A DNA stretch of 64,000 nucleotides. Origin: JANQNX01 sp965601665 (GTDB lineage: Bacteria; Pseudomonadota; Gammaproteobacteria; Eutrophobiales; Eutrophobiaceae). Where the stretch lies: contig OZ271833.1 in assembly GCA_965601665.1 (NCBI GenBank), positions 992,001-1,056,000 on the forward strand, given 5' to 3'. The stretch's first letter is position 1. Every line of letters starts with the position of its first letter. Under the pieces are notes generated by a model. The model worked only from the letters and a program-made list of their open reading frames with translations. It was not told the DNA's origin and made no database searches. This document shows, in pieces, positions 43,510 to 51,705 of this stretch. Position numbers and translations under genes: made by a program.

Positions 43510-43815
43510 ATGACCACAATCGTGACCGATAACTGCAAAGGCTGTAGATTTACAGATTGCGTAACCGTCTGTCCAGTTGCCTGCTTTCACTATGACGATG
43601 ATATGTTGTACATCGATCCTGAAACCTGTATCGACTGCAGCGCTTGTATCCCGGAATGTCCGGTACAGGCCATCTATGAAGGCGATGATATCCCCGAGGA
43701 CCAGGAACACTGGATCGAGATAAATGCCGAGCGCGCGGCGGAGCTGCCGGTCTGCGAGGAGCAGATGGAACCGCTGCCCGGTGCCGAGGCACGCAAGGCC
43801 GAACTCGGTTTATAG
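43510..43815 (+). CDS. fdxA: 7Fe ferredoxin (FdxA/ferredoxin I type)
   Basis: A 101-residue ferredoxin. Cysteines at 9, 12, 17, 21, 25, 40, 43, 46 and 50 reproduce the Azotobacter ferredoxin I pattern shifted by one, so a [3Fe-4S] and a [4Fe-4S] cluster are expected. Later text, PEDQEHWIEINAERAAELP, is also typical. GAAGGAGG precedes the ATG. Its position between fwdC and a ferredoxin:NADP reductase suggests that it carries electrons from FwdB to NADP. The protein family is sure; the coupling is inferred. Confidence 0.93.
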   Translation: MTTIVTDNCKGCRFTDCVTVCPVACFHYDDDMLYIDPETCIDCSACIPECPVQAIYEGDDIPEDQEHWIEINAERAAELPVCEEQMEPLPGAEARKAELGL

Positions 43816-43824
43816 GAATACAGC

Positions 43825-45207
43825 ATGGCTATTCCCGGAAGTGCTGAACATCCGCTACTGGTAGCCATTGTTGGCAGTGGCCCAAGCGGTTTTTATGCTG
43901 CCGAGGCACTAATTAAAAGCGATGTAAACGTCAAGGTCGATATACTCGAGCGTCTTCCCTCTCCCTACGGCCTGGTGCGATCTGGCGTCGCGCCCGATCA
44001 CCAAAAACTGAAACAGGCCATCAAACTGTACGAGAAAATTGCGGAGGAAGAGGGCTTTAACCTGATCGCCAACGTCAACGTTGGAACCGATGTGACAATT
44101 GACGATCTTAAACGGTCTCATCACGCGGTCATTATTGCCTGTGGTGCGGAAACCGATCGCGCACTCGGCATACCAGGCGAAACGCTCCCGGGTAGTTACA
44201 CGGCCACCGAGTTTGTCGGTTGGTATAACGGGCATCCTGATTATCGCGATCATACATTTGACCTCAGCGGCGACACGGCCGTCATTATTGGCCAGGGTAA
44301 TGTCGCTGCCGACGTTGCGCGTATACTGTCGAAAACCGTCGATGAGCTAAAACACACCGACATAGCCGAGCATGCACTGGCTGTACTGGCAGAAAGCAAG
44401 ATCAGGGAGGTCTACGTCATTGGGCGCAGGGGCCCGGCCCAGGCCAAGTTTACTCCCAAGGAGTTGCGCGAGTTCGGTGAACTAGCCGATTGCCAACCCG
44501 TTGTTGCCACAGAAGAACTTGTATTGAACCCTGAAAGCCAACAGGAACTTTCAGAAAAAACCAACGTGGGTAGCAAAAAAGTCTACGACCTGTTTAATGA
44601 TTTCGCACAGCTGGCCGATGACCCCGGCAAGTCCCGTCGGTGCCTGTTTCGTTTTTTATTAAGTCCGGTAGAACTGGTGGGTGATGACCAACTACAACAG
44701 GTACTACTGGAAAAAAACAGCTTGTCGGGTGATGCCTTTCAACAGTCTGCCAGGGGCACCGGCGAAAACGTGACGATCGATACCGGCATACTGTTTCGCA
44801 GTATCGGTTATCGCGGCGTTCCCATTGCCGGCGTCCCGTTTAACGAGTCCCGGGGTACGATTCCCAATGAAGGTGGCCGCGTCACCGAGAATGACAGGGT
44901 TGTTGAACAGCTCTACACGGCAGGCTGGATAAAGCGCGGGCCCAGCGGAATTATAGGCACAAATCGCGCGTGCAGCGTTGAAACTGTGGGCTGTCTACTT
45001 GAAGACCTCGAAAAACTGGCTGTTGACGGCGTTAAGGGCGGTGCCAGCGAACTCTATGCGTTACTTGAAGAAAATAATATCCGCAGCGTGAGTTATTCTG
45101 ACTGGAAAAAAATCGACCAGGAAGAAATAGCCAGAGGCGCGAGCAGCGACAAACCGCGTGAAAAATTTACCCGTAAGAAAGAAATGCTCGATTTATTGAC
45201 CGATTAA
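43825..45207 (+). CDS. fprA: ferredoxin:NADP+ reductase, adrenodoxin-reductase (FprA) type
   Basis: A 460-residue flavoenzyme. FAD motif VAIVGSGPSGFYAAEAL (about residues 12-28), LPSPYGLVRSGVAPDHQ, NADP motif IIGQGNVAADVARIL, GRRGPAQAKFT, and the C-terminal GWIKRGPSGIIGTNR. Such enzymes pass electrons between a ferredoxin and NADP. Nine bases after fdxA, last gene of the fwd operon. In this setting it could turn electrons from formyl-methanofuran oxidation into NADPH, or run backwards to supply reduced ferredoxin. Confidence 0.93.
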   Translation: MAIPGSAEHPLLVAIVGSGPSGFYAAEALIKSDVNVKVDILERLPSPYGLVRSGVAPDHQKLKQAIKLYEKIAEEEGFNLIANVNVGTDVTIDDLKRSHHAVIIACGAETDRALGIPGETLPGSYTATEFVGWYNGHPDYRDHTFDLSGDTAVIIGQGNVAADVARILSKTVDELKHTDIAEHALAVLAESKIREVYVIGRRGPAQAKFTPKELREFGELADCQPVVATEELVLNPESQQELSEKTNVGSKKVYDLFNDFAQLADDPGKSRRCLFRFLLSPVELVGDDQLQQVLLEKNSLSGDAFQQSARGTGENVTIDTGILFRSIGYRGVPIAGVPFNESRGTIPNEGGRVTENDRVVEQLYTAGWIKRGPSGIIGTNRACSVETVGCLLEDLEKLAVDGVKGGASELYALLEENNIRSVSYSDWKKIDQEEIARGASSDKPREKFTRKKEMLDLLTD

Positions 45208-45259
45208 CCTGGACTGTCTGTTGTTGATCTATTTTTAACCTAGACTACATAAACTATTT

Positions 45260-45298
45260 CCTGCCGGTTGTTGTGCACTATCCGGGCAGGTTTATAAT
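45260..45298 (+). promoter_or_regulatory. end of fwd operon and promoter of the fhc operon
   Basis: CCTGCCGG (45260-45267) pairs with CCGGGCAGG (45282-45290) as a possible weak terminator stem. A promoter overlaps: TTGTGC (45271-45276), 16-bp spacer, perfect TATAAT (45293-45298). The stem could link ending of one operon and start of the next. Not a classic U-tract terminator. Confidence 0.5.
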
Positions 45299-45351
45299 AG
45301 TTAGCGTAGTAGGTTGAAATAATAATTATTCTTATATTAAGGACTTACGTT

Positions 45352-46626
45352 GTGTATTCTTCTCAAGATTTGCCATCAGAACAGAGTGAAATACCCTGCC
45401 CTTTTTGTGGTCTCGTTTGTGACGATCTCGTTATCAAAAACAATAATAACACGCTAAAAATTGTCAAAAACGGTTGCCCAAAAGCCAAAGTCGGTTTTGA
45501 AAAACCCCTGAAAGCAGCTGATTGCAAGATCAAGGGCAAGCCGGCTGCACTGGAACAGGCTATTGCCGCTGCCAGTAAAATACTGAAGCAATCCAGTACA
45601 CCCCTGTTATGTGGACTGGGCACCGATGCCGGCGGCATGCGCCAGCTTATGCACCTCGCAGATATCAGCGGTGCCGTGCTGGACCACATGCATGGCAATG
45701 CCCTCATCAGAAACACGCTGGTACTCCAGGACCTTGGCTGGATCATGACCACCATGGCAGAGATACGAAATCGTGCGGACATGGTAATTTTCGTAGGCAC
45801 CGATGCCAGCCAGTATGCTCGCTTTTTCGATCGTGTTATCTGGAATGAGCAGTCGATGTTCAAGTTGAAACAGGAAGACCGGCAGATCGTTTACATAGGC
45901 GATAATCTTAATACCCGGGCAGGCGTAAGCCCCGGCGGTAAAAAACCCACAGTACTAAAATGTAAAAACGAAGAAATCAATGAAGTGATTTCTACCATCC
46001 ATGCCATCGCTTCAGGCGCCAGCATGGATGTTGACCACGTTGCCGGCATCAAGATAACAGTGTTGCAGGAACTGACTGCGCGTATTCGCGCTGCTAACTA
46101 CGGCGTTTTCGTCTGGGCCCCGGCCGAACTGACCATGCCTCATTCTGAGCTAACCATCCAGAAAATGACCGAACTGGCAAAATACCTGACGCGTAAAACC
46201 CGTTTTGCCGGGTTCACCCTGGGTGGCAATGACGGATCTACGACGGCAAATAGTATCTGTGCCTGGCAAAGCGGCTATCCATTAAGGGTTAACTTCAATA
46301 AGGGCTACCCTGATTACGATCCGAATCGCTACACCACGAGCAAAGTGTTAAAGAATAAGGAAGTCGACTCCATGCTCTGGGTATCAAGTTTTAATGATCA
46401 GCATAAGCCTCCCCGACCATCAATACCAACGATTGTCCTGGCAGACCCTGATACAAGACTTAATTTCAAGCCTGATGTGCTTATCCCGGTGAGCACACCC
46501 GGCGTCGACCATTCAGGTCAACTATTCAGAACGGATAGCGTGGTAGCACTGCCATTAAAACAGTTGCGACATTCGCCACACCCGAGTGTGGCGAATGTCG
46601 TCAAGCAAATCATTGAAAGGATGTAG
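45352..46626 (+). CDS. fhcB: formyltransferase/hydrolase complex subunit B, active-site cysteine lost
   Basis: A 424-residue FwdB homologue. The GTG at 45352 follows AAGGA by eight bases. The N-terminal cluster cysteines remain (C16, C19, C23 and C42), but the SVCHGPS motif of FwdB is replaced by DHMHGNA, with M113 where the metal-binding cysteine should be, and the NPAESHPRH motif is also gone. This matches the non-redox FhcB of methylotrophs, which is structural. Electron transfer to CO2 is therefore not expected in this complex. It opens fhcB-A-D-C, which leads into formate dehydrogenase. Confidence 0.93.
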   Translation: MYSSQDLPSEQSEIPCPFCGLVCDDLVIKNNNNTLKIVKNGCPKAKVGFEKPLKAADCKIKGKPAALEQAIAAASKILKQSSTPLLCGLGTDAGGMRQLMHLADISGAVLDHMHGNALIRNTLVLQDLGWIMTTMAEIRNRADMVIFVGTDASQYARFFDRVIWNEQSMFKLKQEDRQIVYIGDNLNTRAGVSPGGKKPTVLKCKNEEINEVISTIHAIASGASMDVDHVAGIKITVLQELTARIRAANYGVFVWAPAELTMPHSELTIQKMTELAKYLTRKTRFAGFTLGGNDGSTTANSICAWQSGYPLRVNFNKGYPDYDPNRYTTSKVLKNKEVDSMLWVSSFNDQHKPPRPSIPTIVLADPDTRLNFKPDVLIPVSTPGVDHSGQLFRTDSVVALPLKQLRHSPHPSVANVVKQIIERM

Positions 46627-46631
46627 TCTGC

Positions 46632-48287
46632 ATGTATATCAAACTCGCAAATGGCAAAGTTTACGATCCAGTCCATGGTATCAATGGTGAACAACGTGAT
46701 ATTTTTATTCACAATGGCGTGATCACGCGCAAGCCCAACCCAAACACCAAAATTGATAAGACCTATGATCTCAAGGGCAAGATCATCATGGCTGGTGCGA
46801 TAGATATCCATACCCATATTGGTGGTGGCAAGGTCAACATTGCCCGCATGATGCTGCCGGAAGATCACCAGGCAGACCTGGTTGAACGAACTGAACTAAC
46901 CCGTTCCGGATGCGGCAACGCTGCCCCCTCAACGCTAACAACCGGCTATCGTTATGCTGAAATGGGTTACACAGCCTGCTTTGAACCCGCGATGGTACCG
47001 TCCAATGCACGCCAGTCGCATATGGAAATGGCCGATACGCCTATGGTCGACAAGGGCGCCTATGCCATGCTGGGCAGTGACGATTTTTTCCTGCGTATGC
47101 TGTCATCGAAAAAAGACCAGGCAGCAATCAGTGACTATGTTGCCTGGACTATTAATGCTTCAAAAGCGCTGGGCATCAAGGTTGTTAACCCCGGCGGCAT
47201 CAGTGCATTCAAGTTTAACCAGCGTCAACTGGATCTTGACGAGCACAATGAATATTACGGCGTCAGCCCACGCCAGATCCTGTTATCACTGGCCAGGGCC
47301 GTCACTGAGCTGGGTGTGCCCCACCCTCTACATGTCCACGGATGTAATCTCGGCGTACCGGGAAATGTGAACACCACGCTGGAAACTATCAAGGCGACGG
47401 AAGGGATACGTATGCACATGACGCATATACAGTTTCACAGCTATGGTACCGAGGGTGACCGCAAGTTTTCGTCTGGCGCTGCAGAAATCGCCGAGGCCAT
47501 TAACCAGAACCCGAACATTAGTTGCGATGTAGGCCAGGTACTGTTTAATCAGACCGTCACCTGCTCAGGCGATTCGCTGCACCAGTACGCAGGTCACTGG
47601 CATGCACATCCCAAGAAGTGGGTCGTCATGGATATCGAATGTGATGCCGGTTGTGGCGTCGTGCCGTTCCGTTACCGCGATAAAAATTTCGTCAATGCTT
47701 TGCAGTGGGCCATTGGCCTGGAACTGTTTCTGCTGGTGAAGGATCCCTGGCGTATCTTCCTGACGACGGACCATCCCAATGGTGCACCGTTTACTTCTTA
47801 CCCGCATTTGATTCGCTTGTTAATGGATAAGAGTTTTCGCAATGACATGTTATCGATGATTAATAAGGATGCGGCGGCGGCAAGCACATTGGCCAGTATT
47901 GATCGTGAGTACTCCTTGTACGAAATTGCCATCATGACACGCGCAGCACCTGCACGTAGCCTGGGCCTCAAGAACCGTGGCCATCTGGGCTCCGGCGCCA
48001 TTGCCGACATTACTGTTTATAACGACAACAAGAACAGGGAAATCATGTTTAGCACACCGGAGTATGTCTTCAAGGACGGAGAATTGATTGTGCGCAAAGG
48101 CAAGATCGTCAAGGTCGTTAACGGCGGCACTCATATATTGAAACCAGGCTATGACAAGGGGATCGAGCGCTCATTAAAACGTTACTTCGATGAATACCAG
48201 ACCGTGAGCATGGGTAACTACATGATTGATGATGATGAGATTGTCGAGCACGGCAATGGCAGACTCATTGTGCAACCCTGTATGTAA
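46632..48287 (+). CDS. fhcA: formyltransferase/hydrolase complex subunit A (formyl-methanofuran hydrolase)
   Basis: A 551-residue amidohydrolase, second copy. Ligands H60 and H62 (IDIHTH), probable carboxylated lysine in SKALGIKVVNPGG, TTDHPNGA for the catalytic Asp. It releases formate from formyl-methanofuran. In the M. extorquens complex the methanofuran carries a long polyglutamate arm that shuttles between FhcA and FhcD. Five bases after fhcB. Confidence 0.95.
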   Translation: MYIKLANGKVYDPVHGINGEQRDIFIHNGVITRKPNPNTKIDKTYDLKGKIIMAGAIDIHTHIGGGKVNIARMMLPEDHQADLVERTELTRSGCGNAAPSTLTTGYRYAEMGYTACFEPAMVPSNARQSHMEMADTPMVDKGAYAMLGSDDFFLRMLSSKKDQAAISDYVAWTINASKALGIKVVNPGGISAFKFNQRQLDLDEHNEYYGVSPRQILLSLARAVTELGVPHPLHVHGCNLGVPGNVNTTLETIKATEGIRMHMTHIQFHSYGTEGDRKFSSGAAEIAEAINQNPNISCDVGQVLFNQTVTCSGDSLHQYAGHWHAHPKKWVVMDIECDAGCGVVPFRYRDKNFVNALQWAIGLELFLLVKDPWRIFLTTDHPNGAPFTSYPHLIRLLMDKSFRNDMLSMINKDAAAASTLASIDREYSLYEIAIMTRAAPARSLGLKNRGHLGSGAIADITVYNDNKNREIMFSTPEYVFKDGELIVRKGKIVKVVNGGTHILKPGYDKGIERSLKRYFDEYQTVSMGNYMIDDDEIVEHGNGRLIVQPCM

Positions 48288-48292
48288 AGCAG

Positions 48293-49189
48293 ATGAAGAT
48301 AAACGGCGTACAAATCGACGATACCTTTGCCGAAGCCTTCCCGATGAAGGCGACGCGCATCATCATCACCGCTATGAGCCTGAAATGGGCCTACCGGGCT
48401 GCGAATGCATTGCGCGGCTTCGCCACATCGGTGATCGCATGCGGCGTAGAGGCCGATATTGAAATGGAGTTAACGCCTGACGAAACACCGGACGGCCGAC
48501 CAGGTATAGCCGTGATGATCTTTGCGATGTCCAACAAGGACCTGGAAAAACAAATCCCGGTACGTGTTGGACAAACAGTCATGACCACCGTTACCACTGC
48601 CTGCTACTCGGGCCTGGAGTCGGAAAAAAAAGTCGCCATGGGAAAAAGCCTGCGCTACTTTGGCGATGGCTACCAGATATCAAAACTCATTAACGGCAAA
48701 CGTTTCTGGCGTATCCCGGTCATGCACGGCGAATTTATTTGCGAAGAAACCATAGGCGTGACCAAGGCCGTCGGTGGTGGTAACTTCCTTGTGCTTGCCA
48801 AGACCGCGCGGCAGGGCTTAATGGCCTGCGAAAAAGCCGTTGAAGCAATCAAAAATGTGGATGGTGTCATTACCGCTTTCCCCGGCGGCGTGGTGGGTTC
48901 GGGCTCAAAAGTAGGCTCCAAATACCCGTTCCTGAGTGCCTCAACGAACGAAGCCTACTGTCCAACGCTAAAAGGTGTCGTTAAATCTGAACTTGGACCG
49001 GAAATCGGTTCTGTGCTCGAAATTGTCATCAACGGTCTGGATGAAGAATCGGTCAGCAAGGCCATGCGCGTAGGTATTCGTGAGGCCTGCACCTACGGTC
49101 CGAAACAAGGAATTTATAGAATCAGCGCCGGTAACTATGGCGGTAATCTTGGTCCTTTCCTGTTTCACCTCAGGGACGTGCTGAAATGA
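48293..49189 (+). CDS. fhcD: formyltransferase/hydrolase complex subunit D (formyltransferase)
   Basis: A 298-residue formyltransferase, second copy: QIDDTFAEAFPMKATRIIITA, LRYFGDGYQ, WRIPVMHGEF, AVGGGNFLVLAK, GSKVGSKYPFLSASTNEAYCPTL. Transfers formyl from H4MPT to methanofuran inside the FhcABCD complex. Overlaps fhcC by four bases. Cys/Thr differences from the first copy (MTTVTTACYSG against MTCPSTACYSG) would tell the two apart in expression data. Confidence 0.95.
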   Translation: MKINGVQIDDTFAEAFPMKATRIIITAMSLKWAYRAANALRGFATSVIACGVEADIEMELTPDETPDGRPGIAVMIFAMSNKDLEKQIPVRVGQTVMTTVTTACYSGLESEKKVAMGKSLRYFGDGYQISKLINGKRFWRIPVMHGEFICEETIGVTKAVGGGNFLVLAKTARQGLMACEKAVEAIKNVDGVITAFPGGVVGSGSKVGSKYPFLSASTNEAYCPTLKGVVKSELGPEIGSVLEIVINGLDEESVSKAMRVGIREACTYGPKQGIYRISAGNYGGNLGPFLFHLRDVLK

Positions 49190-50016
49190 GTACTTTAACT
49201 TTTACGCTCAAGATCAAGCCCAAGTTTACGCTGGATGTATCACCGCTGATCCCGGAAAAACTGGCTGGTCTGACGCTGGCGAAGATTAAACAGATTAAGC
49301 TGATCTACGGCAAGGAAACGGTGTCTGTCGATAAGTTATTTTCTGTTAAAGGCAAAGCAGGAGAAACACTGATCATTGAAAAAAGTTGTGACAGTCTTTC
49401 CTGTGTGGGCAAGGACATGTCTTCCGGTTTCATTGAAGCCAGGGGCGACGTTGGTGAATTACTGGGCCAATCAATGAGTGGTGGCACCATCAATGTGACC
49501 GGCAATGCCGGTTCCTGGACAGGTACCGCGATGACCGGCGGGCGCATAAAGATACGTGGCAATGCCGGTGATTTTGTCGGTGCCGGTCTGCCCGGTGACA
49601 CGTTTGGCATGAACCGGGGGGTTATCCATATTCAAGGTAATGCCGGGGACCGACTGGGCGACCAGATGCGTCGCGGCCTGATCGTTGTGCAAGGTACTGC
49701 CGGAGACTTCTGTGGCAGTCGCATGCATGCTGGCACCGTGGTTGTTCTGGATCGCGTCGGTTACTACCCGGGCGAGGCCATGCGTCGCGGCACGATCATT
49801 CTTGCTAAAAGACCCAAGCATGTTGCCGCCACATTCAAAAGCTGTGGCAATTTAAAGATGCAGTTTTTACGACTGTTTTTTACACAGCTCGCCGGTATGG
49901 ACAATGAATTTGAATTTTTCAGAAAGCTCGGCCCTATCACGCACCGGTTTTCCGGTGACCTGGCCAGGAATGGCAAGGGCGAGTTACTGATTTTACAAAC
50001 TATAAATAAACGATAA
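49186..50016 (+). CDS. fhcC: formyltransferase/hydrolase complex subunit C (beta-helix)
   Basis: A 276-residue beta-helix protein with repeats such as GTINVTGNAG, GRIKIRGNAG and GVIHIQGNAG, as in FwdC. It bridges FhcA and FhcD. The N- and C-terminal segments differ from those of fwdC at 42660. Ends 21 bases before the formate dehydrogenase genes, which suggests one transcript from formyl group to CO2. Confidence 0.95.
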   Translation: MSTLTFTLKIKPKFTLDVSPLIPEKLAGLTLAKIKQIKLIYGKETVSVDKLFSVKGKAGETLIIEKSCDSLSCVGKDMSSGFIEARGDVGELLGQSMSGGTINVTGNAGSWTGTAMTGGRIKIRGNAGDFVGAGLPGDTFGMNRGVIHIQGNAGDRLGDQMRRGLIVVQGTAGDFCGSRMHAGTVVVLDRVGYYPGEAMRRGTIILAKRPKHVAATFKSCGNLKMQFLRLFFTQLAGMDNEFEFFRKLGPITHRFSGDLARNGKGELLILQTINKR

Positions 50017-50037
50017 CCATTTACGCAGATATAGACA

Positions 50038-51705
50038 ATGAAGAGAACCAGAGGTAAGAAAGGTCGAATACTGGGCCGTATCATGGACCAGAAAGCACTG
50101 GCCCAGGTAAAGGATCTCCTGGGTGACGAGCCAAGAACCCGGGACATGCTGATAGAACACCTGCACAAGATTCAGGACAAGTATCATCATATTTCAAACA
50201 GGCATATCCTTGCACTGTCGGGTGAAATGAACCTGCCGATGACTGAAGTCTATGAAACGGCAACGTTCTACCATCATTTCGATGTGCTGCATGAGAATGA
50301 CAGCCCTCCCCCGCCAATCACTGTGAGGGTATGCGAATCCATGACTTGCGAGTTGTATGGGGCGCACAAACTGATGGATGAGCTTGAGGATACAGTCGAT
50401 GGCAGTCGAATAAGGATACAGCCGGTGCCTTGCGTTGGTCGATGTGCTGGTGCGCCTGTCGCTGTATGTGGCACCAGGCCTATCGAGAAGGCCGATAAGG
50501 ACAGTGTCATAACAGTGCTTGACAACAACGAGCTGCATGACGATGTGCCCGATGGTTATATCGATTACGAAACCTATAAAAAATCGGGCGGCTATCAACT
50601 CTGGCAGGATTGTATCGCTGGCAAGCACAAACGCGAGGACATAATCGCCCTGATGGAAGACTCGAACCTGCGTGGTCTCGGCGGCGCCGGTTTTCCTACC
50701 GGACGTAAATGGCGCATCCTGAGCGAACAGCCCGCGCCAAGGAAAATCGCAATCAATATTGATGAAGGAGAACCGGGCACGTTCAAGGACCGCTTTTATC
50801 TTGAGTCAGACCCGCATCGATTTATCGAGGGCACGCTAATCGCGCACTGGGCCATCGAGGCCGAAGACATCTATATCTATCTGCGCGATGAATACGCCGG
50901 GTGTCGCAAGATGCTGGAACAGGAACTGGAAAAATTACAACAGGACCCGCCGGCTGACTTACCGGCGCTCTACCTTAGACGCGGTGCAGGCGCCTACATC
51001 TGTGGAGAAGAATCCGCCATGATTGAATCTATTGAAGGCAAGCGTGGCATGCCCCGTTTACGTCCTCCTTACGTCGCCCAGGTAGGTCTGTTTGGAAGAC
51101 CGACGCTGGAGCAAAATATGGAAACCATGCACTGGGTCAGGGAAATTATCGAAAAAGGGCCGGAATGGTTTGCCGGTTACGGGCGTCGTGACCGCAAGGG
51201 TCTACGTTCCTACTCCGTAAGCGGGCGTGTGAAAAAACCAGGCGTACATATTGCCCCTGCCGGTATTAGCGTCCGTGAATTGATCGATGAATACTGTGAA
51301 GGCATGGAAGACGGGCATGAATTTTATGGCTACTTTCCCGGCGGCGCGTCTGGCGGCATTCTGCCAGCCAGCCTTGGAGACGAACCTCTGGACTTTGACA
51401 CACTTCAAAAACATGGCTGCTTTATCGGTTCCGCTGCGGTCATTATCCTCTCGGACAAGGACAGTGCCCGCGAGATGGCATTAACGGCAATGCGTTTCTT
51501 TGAAGAAGAGTCCTGTGGGCAGTGCACGCCATGTCGTGTTGGTACCAGCAAGGCAGTGAAATTGATGGACAAGGAAGAATGGGACCTGCCCCTGCTTGAA
51601 GAATTATCGCGGGCGATGGAAGACGCTTCCATTTGTGGCCTGGGCCAGGCCGCACCTAACCCGCTACGTTGTGCAATAAAATATTTTCCTGAGGAATTTG
51701 AATAA
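50038..51705 (+). CDS. NAD-linked formate dehydrogenase, fused NuoE/NuoF-type diaphorase subunit
   Basis: A 555-residue fusion. N-terminal ~150 residues are NuoE-like with a [2Fe-2S] site CESMTC...PCVGRC. The rest is NuoF-like: GLGGAGFPTGRKW for FMN/NADH, GAGAYICGEESAM, and the [4Fe-4S] site CGQCTPC with a later Cys in SICGLGQ. It passes electrons from formate to NAD. This fused gamma-beta layout is known from Fdh1 of M. extorquens. The stop and the ATG of fdhA share one base (TAATG). Confidence 0.93.
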   Translation: MKRTRGKKGRILGRIMDQKALAQVKDLLGDEPRTRDMLIEHLHKIQDKYHHISNRHILALSGEMNLPMTEVYETATFYHHFDVLHENDSPPPPITVRVCESMTCELYGAHKLMDELEDTVDGSRIRIQPVPCVGRCAGAPVAVCGTRPIEKADKDSVITVLDNNELHDDVPDGYIDYETYKKSGGYQLWQDCIAGKHKREDIIALMEDSNLRGLGGAGFPTGRKWRILSEQPAPRKIAINIDEGEPGTFKDRFYLESDPHRFIEGTLIAHWAIEAEDIYIYLRDEYAGCRKMLEQELEKLQQDPPADLPALYLRRGAGAYICGEESAMIESIEGKRGMPRLRPPYVAQVGLFGRPTLEQNMETMHWVREIIEKGPEWFAGYGRRDRKGLRSYSVSGRVKKPGVHIAPAGISVRELIDEYCEGMEDGHEFYGYFPGGASGGILPASLGDEPLDFDTLQKHGCFIGSAAVIILSDKDSAREMALTAMRFFEEESCGQCTPCRVGTSKAVKLMDKEEWDLPLLEELSRAMEDASICGLGQAAPNPLRCAIKYFPEEFE

